This document shows, in pieces, positions 16,528-25,234 of a stretch of 64,000 bases of DNA. Every line of letters begins with the position of its first letter. Position 1 is the stretch's first letter. Position numbers and translations under genes: made by a program. The notes under the pieces are model-generated. The model was not told where the DNA came from, did no database searches, and worked only from the letters and a program-made list of their open reading frames with translations. Source of the stretch: an uncultured Desulfobacter sp. (GTDB taxonomy: Bacteria > Desulfobacterota > Desulfobacteria > Desulfobacterales > Desulfobacteraceae); contig NZ_OY761440.1 in the NCBI RefSeq assembly GCF_963664415.1, positions 310,001-374,000 of the forward strand, written 5' to 3'.

Positions 16528-18258
16528 ATGAAACTAAAAACCAAAATAATTTTGCTTGGGGTCATGAATATTGCACTGCAATTAATTCTTCTGCTGCTCA
16601 TTTTTAATATTTTCTCCTCCTTGCTCACCGGATTTTCAACGATTATCGGAAAGGCGGACCAGAACAGGACAGTCACCCAGGAGTCACGAAAGGACATTTT
16701 GAGTACAACGGCCAAGGTCAATTCCATGGTGGGCCGGATGACCGAACTTAATGATCTAACCGTGGAAACCAACAAATCAATCAAAATCCTTGAAAAAAAG
16801 ATTTCAGCCAGCGCCTGGAAGCTTACAAGAATATCCCAATCTATTGAAAACCTGCTTGACAGTATTGAAGATGAGAGTATTCAGGATCAACTTTTTGACA
16901 TGGCGGACGGTGTGGGAAATCTTCAGGAAATCATGAAAAGAGAAGCCTTGGTAAGCCTTCATGTCGCTGTAAAAACCATGGATGACTCTACCCAGAAAAT
17001 GAAAGAACAATTGGCAAATGTCCGTGATTTTTCAGATCATATCAGCAAAACTGAAAAAATCAGCGATCACATTACCCAGGGAAGCCAGGAAATCCTTGCC
17101 ATCTCTGATACCTTTGCTAGAGCTATCGAAAAGGATCGATTGTTTCTTTCATGCATGGTTATATTCTTCGCATTTGCTACCGGTGGCTTTAGTTTCCTTG
17201 TGAGAAGAACAATCACAGCCCCCATGCAAAAAGTGATTTATATGGTTAAAGATATTGCGCAGGGAGAAGGTGATTTAACCAAACGTTTGGAAATAAAAAA
17301 CAAAAAGGATGAACTTGGAGAGCTTTCCGCATGGTTCAACCAATTTATCGACCGTCTTGACCAAATAATCATTAATATCGGTCAAGCTGCAGAAAAAGTG
17401 ATGAGCGAATCCAAATCCGTTCTTACTTTTTCTGGTAAAATGGCAGAAGGTGTTGATGATTTTTCCCAAAAATCCCAGGCCATGTCCGTTGCCACCGGCC
17501 AAATGAACTCAAGTATGACAACCATTTCATCCTTTGGGGAACAAGCTGCAGAACATATGGGAATGATATTTGAATCCGCCTCCCATGTAAACACCACCCT
17601 GGAGCAAATCACCCGGGAAGGTGATCGCGCAAAGGAGATGTCAGATGAAGCCGCCACCAAAGTTGAACATGCCACCCAGCGGGTAGCGTCCCTTGGGGGC
17701 TCTGCAGAAGAGATTTCAAAGGTCATGGAGGTCATAACAAATATAGCCGCACAGACCAATTTGCTGGCACTCAATGCAACCATCGAAGCGGCTAGGGCAG
17801 GAGAAGCAGGAAGAGGCTTTGCTGTCGTCGCCCAAGAGATAAAAACCTTAGCCGCCCAAACGGCTGAGGCAACAGAAGACATAAAGGAAAAGGTTACCAG
17901 AATCCAAGCCTCGACCCAGGATACCATTTCAGATGTCACAAATATTTCAGAAATTATTTCAAATGTGGATGACGTGGTAAAGACGATTGTTGATTCTCTG
18001 AAAGAACAGTTTGCAACTTTTCAGGATGTTACCACGAGCATCGAACAGTCGTCCAGCAGCATGGATGAGATATCTAAAAATGTATCAGCAAACTCACACC
18101 TCTCTGCAGAAATTGCAGGGGGCGTCTCGGGAATGAATGACGTAGCCGAAAATATGACGGAAAATAGTCACCAGATGAATCAGAATGCAACTCGTCTTTC
18201 TGATCTTTCAGTCACACTAAGCCATATGATTTCCGAATTCAAAGTATCAAAAAGCTAA
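16528..18258 (+). CDS. Methyl-accepting chemotaxis protein
   Basis: Membrane chemoreceptor. TM1 about 7-33, periplasmic helical sensor region to about 203, TM2 about 204-224, HAMP domain about 225-280 and a cytoplasmic coiled-coil signalling domain whose hairpin tip EVITNIAAQTNLLALNATIE...GRGFAVVAQEIKTLA is at about 401-441. No C-terminal pentapeptide tether for CheR is present. The periplasmic part is a helical bundle of about 170 residues and does not carry the PilJ signature of its partner gene 14 bases upstream. AGGAG precedes the ATG. Together with the upstream double-PilJ protein it looks like a two-gene sensory unit. Confidence 0.93.
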   Translation: MKLKTKIILLGVMNIALQLILLLLIFNIFSSLLTGFSTIIGKADQNRTVTQESRKDILSTTAKVNSMVGRMTELNDLTVETNKSIKILEKKISASAWKLTRISQSIENLLDSIEDESIQDQLFDMADGVGNLQEIMKREALVSLHVAVKTMDDSTQKMKEQLANVRDFSDHISKTEKISDHITQGSQEILAISDTFARAIEKDRLFLSCMVIFFAFATGGFSFLVRRTITAPMQKVIYMVKDIAQGEGDLTKRLEIKNKKDELGELSAWFNQFIDRLDQIIINIGQAAEKVMSESKSVLTFSGKMAEGVDDFSQKSQAMSVATGQMNSSMTTISSFGEQAAEHMGMIFESASHVNTTLEQITREGDRAKEMSDEAATKVEHATQRVASLGGSAEEISKVMEVITNIAAQTNLLALNATIEAARAGEAGRGFAVVAQEIKTLAAQTAEATEDIKEKVTRIQASTQDTISDVTNISEIISNVDDVVKTIVDSLKEQFATFQDVTTSIEQSSSSMDEISKNVSANSHLSAEIAGGVSGMNDVAENMTENSHQMNQNATRLSDLSVTLSHMISEFKVSKS

Positions 18259-18368
18259 AGGAGAAAGAACATTAGCTATCAAAATTAAACAAAATATTAC
18301 AATTTTTCGGTTGAATTATTACAAAATCTGTTTTATTTTCCGAACTCCTAATAAAAGAGACATGGATT

Positions 18369-19622
18369 GTGACCACGAATAAAAATGACATAATAATCAT
18401 CGGTGGCGGAATCATTGGACTTGCCTGTGCTCATTATTTGATGAACCAGGGAACAAACGTCACTATTATAGAAGATCAGCAGATCGGCTCAGGGGCATCC
18501 CACGGCAACTGCGGCCTGCTTTTTTTCAGTGATGTGATTACTCTTTGCGCACCAGGCGTGGTCTCCACGGAAATCATCCGGACCTTGCGTGGCACGAGCC
18601 CTCTTTTCATCAAGCCGGAACTGGATATGGACCGGATTGCCTTTCTCCTGCGCTTTGCCCTAAATTGCCGCAAACACCATATGAACCGGGCGGCAAAAGA
18701 TAAATACGCCTTACTTTCATATTCAGACCGTCTGTTCAGGCAATTGCTCGACACGGGTATACTTGCCTGTGATTTTGAAGATAAAGGTGTACTCACCGCG
18801 TATCTGTCAAAAAAAGCCTTTGACGGATTTCATCGGACCAACAGATTTCTTGAACAATACGGATTTGGATATAAAAAACTGTCCAGACAACAAACCCTGA
18901 ATTTTGAACCCGCTCTGTCATCGAAAGTTGTGGGCTCCTGGTTTTCAAAACATGACCGGCATGCTCGCCCGGATCTTTTGGTCGCGGCATGGAAAAATGA
19001 CCTGCTGCGCCGGGGCATGAAAATCAAAGAGATGTGCAGAGCAACGGATTTTGTGTGTAAGCAAGGCACCATCCAGGGCGTCCAAACGAACCAGGGACCT
19101 TTGTTTGCAGACGCATTTGTCCTGGCTGCCGGTGCCTTTTGCTCTAAATTGGCAAAGACGCTGAAGCTTTGCCTGCCCATCCAACCGGGAAAAGGATACA
19201 GCATAACCATGCACCGCCCGGAAATATGCCCTGCTGTTCCCTGCATGCTCCATGAAAGAAACATGGTGGTAACGCCCTGGAAAAGCGGGTATCGATTAGG
19301 CGGCACCATGGAATTTTCAGGATTTTCAACCGATCTGAATCGAACCCGGTTAAACAAGCTGATTCAGGGGGCGGCCGAATATATGCGAACCCCGATGGGA
19401 CGACCTATTGTTGAAGAATGGGCAGGGGTAAGACCCATGACCTATGATGATATGCCTGTGATCGGCAGGACGTCCGGATTCAGCAACCTGGTTGTGGCCG
19501 CAGGACACGGTATGCTCGGACTTACCTTGGCCACGGGCACGGGTAAACTTGTCAGTGATTTGATTTTGGAAAAACCGCCGGAGATTGATCCGGCACCATT
19601 CTCACCGGAAAGATTTAATTGA
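18369..19622 (+). CDS. FAD-dependent oxidoreductase, D-amino-acid dehydrogenase (DadA) family
   Basis: Flavoenzyme of the DAO/DadA family, probably oxidising a D-amino acid or sarcosine/glycine-type substrate and passing electrons to the quinone pool. The Rossmann motif IGGGIIG is at 11-17 with the ADP-binding Glu-Asp after strand 2 (VTIIEDQQIGSGAS); the C-terminal FAD motif is WAGVRPMTYDDMPVIG...AAGHGMLGLTLATGTGKL (about 358-396). Length 417 is typical. The start is GTG 18369; an ATG 7 bases upstream is out of frame. A weak promoter-like TTGAAT-N17-TATTTT lies about 30-55 bases upstream. Substrate specificity cannot be read from sequence. Confidence 0.83.
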   Translation: MTTNKNDIIIIGGGIIGLACAHYLMNQGTNVTIIEDQQIGSGASHGNCGLLFFSDVITLCAPGVVSTEIIRTLRGTSPLFIKPELDMDRIAFLLRFALNCRKHHMNRAAKDKYALLSYSDRLFRQLLDTGILACDFEDKGVLTAYLSKKAFDGFHRTNRFLEQYGFGYKKLSRQQTLNFEPALSSKVVGSWFSKHDRHARPDLLVAAWKNDLLRRGMKIKEMCRATDFVCKQGTIQGVQTNQGPLFADAFVLAAGAFCSKLAKTLKLCLPIQPGKGYSITMHRPEICPAVPCMLHERNMVVTPWKSGYRLGGTMEFSGFSTDLNRTRLNKLIQGAAEYMRTPMGRPIVEEWAGVRPMTYDDMPVIGRTSGFSNLVVAAGHGMLGLTLATGTGKLVSDLILEKPPEIDPAPFSPERFN

Positions 19623-19779
19623 TGCTTGAACACAAAGCCACCCATATGCGACGTTGCGGCACAATCCTGCCCAAGTTAGGAGATCGGACCTCTTGTACGT
19701 TAGTACGATTCTGGGTTCTGTTTTGTTTGCGCTTGCATCTAAGAATGGATTTTAAAGGAATGGCAAAAAAATGGGCACC

Positions 19780-19820
19780 AAAAAAGGGTTTTCGAACAGA
19801 ATCAGTGCTCAAAAACCCTT
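19780..19820 (-). terminator. Intrinsic terminator of the cold-shock gene
   Basis: On the minus strand, AAGGGTTTT (19812-19820) pairs with AAAACCCTT (19784-19792) around a 19-base loop, and a run of six T ends the stem (19780-19785). It begins 12 bases after the cold-shock gene stop. The remaining gap up to the dadA-like stop at 19622 contains nothing I recognise. Confidence 0.75.
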
Positions 19821-19831
19821 CAAAAATAGAC

Positions 19832-20032
19832 TTATTGGACAGTTACGTTGACCGCTGCAGGTCCTTTCTGTCCGTCCTCCACGTCAAAAGTGACCCGGTC
19901 ACCCTCATTAAGAGATTTAAAGCCTGTTGCGTTGATGCCGGTATGATGCACGAATACGTCAGGTCCCTCCTCCTGCTCGATAAATCCGTATCCCTTTGCA
20001 TCATTAAACCACTTTACGATCCCATTTGCCAT
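19832..20032 (-). CDS. Cold-shock protein, CspA family
   Basis: A 66-residue OB-fold RNA/single-stranded-DNA chaperone. RNP1 KGYGFI (about 13-18) and RNP2 VFVHHT (about 26-31) are intact, and GIVKWFNDAKGYGFI at the start is the family signature. ATG 20032 is preceded by AAGGAGAG; the longer open frame upstream is untranslated leader. It has its own promoter and terminator and is thus a single-gene unit between oppD and the inserted plus-strand block. The 5' leader of about 115 bases contains a hairpin (CAAAG and CTGC arms at 20127-20151), as is usual for genes of this family whose mRNA structure responds to temperature. Confidence 0.96.
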   Translation of the reverse strand: MANGIVKWFNDAKGYGFIEQEEGPDVFVHHTGINATGFKSLNEGDRVTFDVEDGQKGPAAVNVTVQ

Positions 20033-20156
20033 TGCGACTCTCTCCTTACTTGTAGTGAATAATTTTAGTTTCAAACTCAGGTCCTGCCACGCCAACAATG
20101 GGGTCCAGCCCTTAGAACGAAACTTTCAAAGCCCTGCATTTCGCAGCTTTGAATGT

Positions 20157-20184
20157 ATATTATTAGCTTCTGTTTAAAAATCAA
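20157..20184 (-). promoter_or_regulatory. Probable promoter of the cold-shock gene
   Basis: On the minus strand TTGATT (20179-20184), a 16-base spacer and TAATAT (20157-20162) form a sigma70-like promoter about 125 bases upstream of the ATG, leaving a structured leader between promoter and gene. It lies just after the oppD stop codon. Confidence 0.55.
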
Positions 20185-20202
20185 GGATTATTTATTAAAA
20201 TT

Positions 20203-21204
20203 TCATTTTTTTTCGTCGATATGAACCAAACGGCACGCAGCAAAATGTCCGGAAGCCACTGGCATTAGCCTGGGACGCTGAATATCGCACTGGTGCACAG
20301 CACGCTCACAGCGTTTGGCAAATCGACATCCCGAAGGCATTTTTAACAACGCAGGCACATTTCCCGGAATGGTGGGAAGCTTTGTTTTCGCCGATTGAGC
20401 CAGAGAGGGTATGGATTGCAAAAGTTTTTGGGTGTAGGGATGAAAAGGATTTCGAAACAGAGTGGTCACAGAAGCATTCTCTGCCACGGTACCGGCATAC
20501 ATGACAACAACCCGGTCACAATACTCTGCAATCAAGCCAAGATCATGGGTAATTAAAATCACCGCCATACCTGTTGCATCCCGAAATTGAAAAATAAGGT
20601 CCATAATCTGGGCCTGTACGGTTACATCCAAAGCTGTGGTCGGCTCATCGGCAATCAGGATATCGGGTTCACAGGCGAGCGCCATGCCGATCATTACCCG
20701 CTGACGCATCCCGCCGGACAACTGATGGGGATACTTTTTCATAGCCTTTAGAGCATCGGGTATCCCTACCTTTTCAAGCATCTGCAACGATGCTGTATAT
20801 TTTTGATTTTTCCCCATACCGGGAAAATGCAGGGAATAAATTTCAGCAATCTGCCGACCTACGGTATGAGCCGGGTTTAAGGCGGTCATGGGTTCCTGAA
20901 AAATCATGGATATTTTTTTCCCCCGGATGTTACGCATGGCGTCCATGGGGAGATTAAGCAGATCTTGCCCTTTAAAAAGGATTTCTCCTTCTTTAATTGT
21001 TGACACAGGCTTCGGTAAAAGGCGTATCAAACTCAAGGCCGTCACACTCTTGCCGCACCCGGACTCACCGGCAATACCCAGTACCTGGCCTGGCTCAAGG
21101 TCAAAACTGACATCATCCACGGCAAGCATCTGCCCCTGGTCGGTCTGGAATGCGACCCCAAGATGCTTAACAGCTAAAAGCGGAGGACAACTTTTTTGAG
21201 TCAT
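20203..21204 (-). CDS. oppD: Oligopeptide/dipeptide ABC transporter ATP-binding protein, OppD type
   Basis: ATPase subunit of a peptide importer. Walker A GESGCGKS (46-53), Q-loop segment MIFQEPMTALNP, signature SGGMRQRVMIG, Walker B ILIADEPTTALDV and the C-terminal extension with CRFAKRCERAVHQCD (about 297-311). Its ATG overlaps the end of the binding-protein gene by 4 bases. The usual permease genes oppB and oppC are missing between the two, and the partner oppF is 5 kb downstream. In most organisms D and F are adjacent, so this locus seems to have been rearranged. Confidence 0.92.
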   Translation of the reverse strand: MTQKSCPPLLAVKHLGVAFQTDQGQMLAVDDVSFDLEPGQVLGIAGESGCGKSVTALSLIRLLPKPVSTIKEGEILFKGQDLLNLPMDAMRNIRGKKISMIFQEPMTALNPAHTVGRQIAEIYSLHFPGMGKNQKYTASLQMLEKVGIPDALKAMKKYPHQLSGGMRQRVMIGMALACEPDILIADEPTTALDVTVQAQIMDLIFQFRDATGMAVILITHDLGLIAEYCDRVVVMYAGTVAENASVTTLFRNPFHPYTQKLLQSIPSLAQSAKTKLPTIPGNVPALLKMPSGCRFAKRCERAVHQCDIQRPRLMPVASGHFAACRLVHIDEKK

Positions 21205-23087
21205 TCCGGCCCTGCCTTTCTTTTATATTTGTCGTCAATGATGGTAACAGGGGCAAATCCCTCTCCTTCTTTTTCAGCGGCAAGGGTCTGTTGCCGTATG
21301 TTCGCATCAACCCAAAAAAGCCCACCCGTATCCGAGGCGAAAGGATCAAACAGGCTATTTGACACAGGGGTGCCGTGAAATTTGGGCAACCGCATCCACC
21401 GCCAGTAAGCCAGTCTGACATAGGGCACCATATATGACGGCACATAGGCACAGATATCATGTATTTTATTCTGAATTGTTATAGACAAATTGATACGTTC
21501 CTGTTCGTCCAGGCTGTCGCGGTACTGGTCAATGAGTTTGTCCAGTTCAGGATCATCCGTATTGGTAATGTTGTTGGTCTGGGGTTTATGTGCGTTGGCC
21601 GAATGCCACCCCTGCCAGAAGGAAGGCCGCAGGCCGGCACCCAAACCCACCCAGGCCACATCATGTTTTTTTTCAAGGGTTTTCTTAACAATGGCCGTAG
21701 GGTCAAGGCGCTCCAATTCCAGATCAATGCCGGCCTTGCATGCCTCTTCTTTCAAGACAGCCAGCCGGGGCATGTACTCTTCCAAAGAATAGGTTACGGT
21801 TACCGAAAACCGCATACTCCCCTTGTGCCAGATGCCGTCCGCTCCTCTTTGCCAACCGGCCTGGGTCATCAATGTTTCTACTTTTGAAATATCGTACCTA
21901 CGGGCTTTGATGGTGTAATCGGTATATTCTCCATATCCGTAAAAAGCCTGGGGCAGCCGGAAATAATCACCCCGCAAAACCTGCTTGATCACCTTATCCA
22001 TATTCATGGCATGGGCAAAGGCCTGCCGGACTCTAATATCCCTGAATATCGGCCGGTCCAGGTTAAGCCACATCCCCCTGGACGGCTGTCCCAAATCATT
22101 GAAAAACCAGATCCGTTCCACATATCCCTTATTAATTACCGGGGTGTCGGATTTCTGGTGCCAGAATTTGGGCAGCACCATACCAAAGGTATCCAATCGG
22201 CCTTTTTTAAAATATTCCCACTGCATATTAAAGTCACGGATGACCGTAAACAGAACCGAATCCACGTTAAACCGATTTTTAAAATACCGCCGATCTTTTG
22301 CCCACCACTGTTTTTTGCGGGAAAACCGGATAAACCGCCCCTTTTTAAAATCACTGATCTGATACGCTCCGGTATTGGGAACAACGGCCCAGTTGAACCG
22401 GGACACAAAATCATCTTCCAAGGTTCTGAAAAAATGTTCGGGCGTAGGACTGATGCCAAGTTTCAGATAAAGATCAGGCACGGCCTTGGTGCTTTTTACT
22501 GCAATCGTGTAGTCGTCAAAGGCAGTAACGGATTCGATCTCCCGGGTGTAATAATCATTGTACCAAGGGGCCACAATATGTTCAGAGCGCATGAACGTCA
22601 GGGTATACACATAATCCCTGGCCGTCACCGGCACCCCGTCCGACCACAGGGCATCAGTATCCAGCTTGAAATACATGGTCTTTTTATCAGGGGCATAGGC
22701 CCAGTGGGTGGCAAGCTCTGGGATAATATTCCGGGAGACCGGATGAAGATTGATCAAAGAGAGTTGGTTGTCCAGAATCGCACTTCTGAAAGAACCGTTG
22801 GAATCGGGCCCCACCACCCTGAAAGTCATGGGGAAACTCATAATCGCCCCCCGGAAGATACCGCCTTTTTGAGCATTGTCCGAGGCAAATACCGGATCTG
22901 TATTATTGGTGAGCCACTGAATATTATCCGGCAATGTTTGATACACCAGGGGGGCAAGCCCCTTATTGGAAGGCGGTTGGGGCGGAGGCGCATTTTGGGG
23001 TTTATCAGATGAGCACCCCGGCAGCCCCCCTGAAAGGCAAAAAAAAAGCATAGCCGACACCGCGAACACAACCCGCCTGGATAGCAT
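21201..23087 (-). CDS. Extracellular peptide-binding lipoprotein (SBP_bac_5 family)
   Basis: Periplasmic substrate-binding protein of a peptide importer, YejA-like in length and layout (628 residues). A signal peptide FAVSAMLFFCLSGGLPGC ends in a lipobox; a proline-rich linker follows, then the family 5 fold with DNAQKGGIFRGAIMSFPMTF, KTMYFKLDTDALWSDGVPVT and DIRVRQAFAHAMNMDKV. I start at ATG 23087, with GGAAGAG about 9 bases upstream, rather than at 23141. It overlaps oppD by 4 bases. Its ligand is likely an oligopeptide, but permease genes are not in the window. Confidence 0.9.
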   Translation of the reverse strand: MLSRRVVFAVSAMLFFCLSGGLPGCSSDKPQNAPPPQPPSNKGLAPLVYQTLPDNIQWLTNNTDPVFASDNAQKGGIFRGAIMSFPMTFRVVGPDSNGSFRSAILDNQLSLINLHPVSRNIIPELATHWAYAPDKKTMYFKLDTDALWSDGVPVTARDYVYTLTFMRSEHIVAPWYNDYYTREIESVTAFDDYTIAVKSTKAVPDLYLKLGISPTPEHFFRTLEDDFVSRFNWAVVPNTGAYQISDFKKGRFIRFSRKKQWWAKDRRYFKNRFNVDSVLFTVIRDFNMQWEYFKKGRLDTFGMVLPKFWHQKSDTPVINKGYVERIWFFNDLGQPSRGMWLNLDRPIFRDIRVRQAFAHAMNMDKVIKQVLRGDYFRLPQAFYGYGEYTDYTIKARRYDISKVETLMTQAGWQRGADGIWHKGSMRFSVTVTYSLEEYMPRLAVLKEEACKAGIDLELERLDPTAIVKKTLEKKHDVAWVGLGAGLRPSFWQGWHSANAHKPQTNNITNTDDPELDKLIDQYRDSLDEQERINLSITIQNKIHDICAYVPSYMVPYVRLAYWRWMRLPKFHGTPVSNSLFDPFASDTGGLFWVDANIRQQTLAAEKEGEGFAPVTIIDDKYKRKAGPE

Positions 23088-23201
23088 ATTTATTATCTCT
23101 TCCCGAACTTGTAAAAAGATTAAATCAACCCTTGACAGCAATTTTTAAAAAGTAAAACAATACAGCAATTTTTAATCTGATCCAAGAGGAGTTTTCACCC
23201 C

Positions 23202-24674
23202 ATGATCCTCCATGTGGACATGGACGCATTTTTTGCTTCAGTAGAGCAGCGGGACAACCCGGGGCTTTTGGGCAAACCCGTTATTGTGGCAGGGCATTCC
23301 AAACGCAGTGTTGTATCTGCGGCCAGTTACGAGGCAAGAAAATTCGGCATCCATTCAGCCATGCCTGTATTCCAGGCCAGGCAGAGATGTCCGCATCTCA
23401 TTATTCAGCCGGGCAGCCGGGAAAAATACGCCCGGGATTCAAGAAAGATCATGGCGATTTTAAGACAGTTCTCTCCTTTGGTGGAACCTGTTTCCATTGA
23501 TGAAGCCTTCCTGGATATCACAGGATGTGAAAAATTGATCGGCACTGCTGAACAGACTGCAAAAAAAATTAAAGCTGAAATTATCAATCAGCTCGCTTTG
23601 ACCTGTTCAGTCGGTGCGGCACCGGTCCGGTTTCTGGCAAAAATCGCATCGGATATGGACAAGCCTGACGGGCTGACCATTATTTTTCAAGAGGACATGG
23701 CCCGGGTCATTGACACCCTGCCCATCAGCAAGGTGCCTGGTGTCGGCAACAAGGCCTTGGTGCAGATGCAAAGCCTCCACATTGAAACGCTGGGCGATGT
23801 AAAAAAGTTTGACCATAAGTTATTAAATCACAAATTCGGCAGTTTCGGCCAAAGATTGTTCCAGCTGGCCCGGGGTATTGATGACACCTCCATAGAACCG
23901 GAAAGGCCCCGAAAATCGATATCCGGTGAAGTCACGTTGTCCCGTGATATTTCTAATCCCCGTGACGTACAATCCGTTCTTCTTGCCCAGGCCCACAGAG
24001 TCGGCAATGAACTGCGGGCCGGCAAAAAAAGATGCAGAAAGGTCAGCATTAAACTTAAATTTTCAGATTTTTCCCAAATCACCCGGACCAAAACCCTTGA
24101 TACATGGATCTGCTCATCCAATGCTATTTTTGACCAGGCACTGCACTTATATAACAATGTGAAAATCACAAAAACAATCCGCCTGGTCGGGGTGGGCGTT
24201 TCGGACCTTCAGGACACGAAAACACCGGTTCAAGGATCTTTGTTCACCGATAAAGCCCAGTTAAATAGCAGCCAATGGGAGGCCGTGGACCGGGCTATGG
24301 ATTCTGTGCTCGCCAAATTTGGCCCCGATGCATTGAAAAAAGCGAACCTGAAAACCCGAAAATTTTCACACAAATACATAGGAGACCAAAAAGTGAACCC
24401 ACTTTGTGCTGTGGAAGTGACCATTACAGGAAGAGTGCAAGGCGTATGCTTCAGGCATGAAACCAACTTGGCCGCCCAGGACAGGCAACTGTCAGGTTAT
24501 GTCAAAAACATGCCGGACAGATCGGTCCACGCCCTGTTCCAGGGTAAACAGGAAAACGTACAAGATATGCTGGACTGGTGCCAAAAAGGGTCCACCTTTT
24601 CAGAGGTAAAGGATGTAAATACCCGAACGGTTTCAGTGGATCCGGCATTAACACATTTTGAAATCCGGTATTAG
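23202..24674 (+). CDS. dinB: DNA polymerase IV fused to a C-terminal acylphosphatase
   Basis: Residues 1 to about 390 are a Y-family translesion polymerase: catalytic Asp6 and Asp8 (HVDMDAFFASVEQ), SIDEAF with Asp100/Glu101, helix-hairpin-helix PGVGNKAL and a little-finger domain. It lacks a usual stop and continues in frame into residues 398-490, a complete acylphosphatase with ITGRVQGVCFRHE (catalytic Arg418) and SGYVKN (Asn436); the Arg-Asn spacing of 18 equals that of known acylphosphatases. At the junction AGGAG (24380-24384) precedes an in-frame GTG at 24393 by 8 bases, so a separate 93-residue acylphosphatase could be translated from the same frame. The start ATG has GAGGAG upstream. 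The last four bases overlap the convergent LUD remnant. Confidence 0.93.
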   Translation: MILHVDMDAFFASVEQRDNPGLLGKPVIVAGHSKRSVVSAASYEARKFGIHSAMPVFQARQRCPHLIIQPGSREKYARDSRKIMAILRQFSPLVEPVSIDEAFLDITGCEKLIGTAEQTAKKIKAEIINQLALTCSVGAAPVRFLAKIASDMDKPDGLTIIFQEDMARVIDTLPISKVPGVGNKALVQMQSLHIETLGDVKKFDHKLLNHKFGSFGQRLFQLARGIDDTSIEPERPRKSISGEVTLSRDISNPRDVQSVLLAQAHRVGNELRAGKKRCRKVSIKLKFSDFSQITRTKTLDTWICSSNAIFDQALHLYNNVKITKTIRLVGVGVSDLQDTKTPVQGSLFTDKAQLNSSQWEAVDRAMDSVLAKFGPDALKKANLKTRKFSHKYIGDQKVNPLCAVEVTITGRVQGVCFRHETNLAAQDRQLSGYVKNMPDRSVHALFQGKQENVQDMLDWCQKGSTFSEVKDVNTRTVSVDPALTHFEIRY

Positions 24675-25087
24675 AAGCCTAAGTCCTCATTAACGAGTAT
24701 GATCTTTATCCGGCCCTGTTCAAAGGATTTTTCCGTAATGGTCCAGTAATTACAAATCCTGTCCGGGCTCGAACAATCGTGACAAACTCCGGTTTTTGCA
24801 CAGGGCGTTTTTTTGTCAAGTTTCATACAGTTTACCGGCGCCGCATAGTCTTTAACCCGGGACATGGCATCGTCAAGATCCCCACAGATCTTGTTACGAC
24901 CCACAATGAGCAGCACATGTTTAGGCCCCCACATGATGGCCGCCACCCGGTTGCCGATCATCTCCAGATTTACCAAGTGGCCGTCTTGGGTAATGGCGTT
25001 TGTTCCGGTGATAAACAGATCTGCCATCAGGGAACGCCTGCGCAGTTCAAACTTCTGCTCTATCGACAAACTTGTATCAAAGGTCAT
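24671..25087 (-). pseudogene. 5'-truncated LUD-domain protein (lactate-utilisation / DUF162 family)
   Basis: Only the C-terminal two thirds of a LUD-family protein remain, 138 residues where the family normally has about 210. The surviving part is well conserved: LMADLFITGTNAITQDGHLV, GNRVAAIMWGPKHVLLIVG, NKICGDLDDAMSRV, the Cys cluster TPCAKTGVCHDCSSPDRICN and a terminal NEDLGF. The frame upstream of ATG 25087 runs into a TAA after nine codons and contains nothing resembling the missing N-terminus; the gap 25088-25234 holds no recognisable remainder. It ends tail-to-tail with dinB, overlapping by 4 bases. I treat it as a remnant, though a short functional variant is not excluded. Confidence 0.7.
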
Positions 25088-25234
25088 TCGTAAATGAGAA
25101 AAGAAGATATCCTGTTAAAAAAAGAACTGTTTCTTTAATTTGCAGCCGTTATTTCAGATGCCAACTGGCGATTCAAAAAAATAAATCGGAGATGGCGGGT
25201 ACCTTGCCACAGACGGAGAAATCGTCAATTTTTT

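Noticed and set aside
22011..23012. 333-codon plus-strand frame opposite the peptide-binding protein
   Set aside because: Antisense shadow; translation resembles no protein family and the minus-strand gene is clear.
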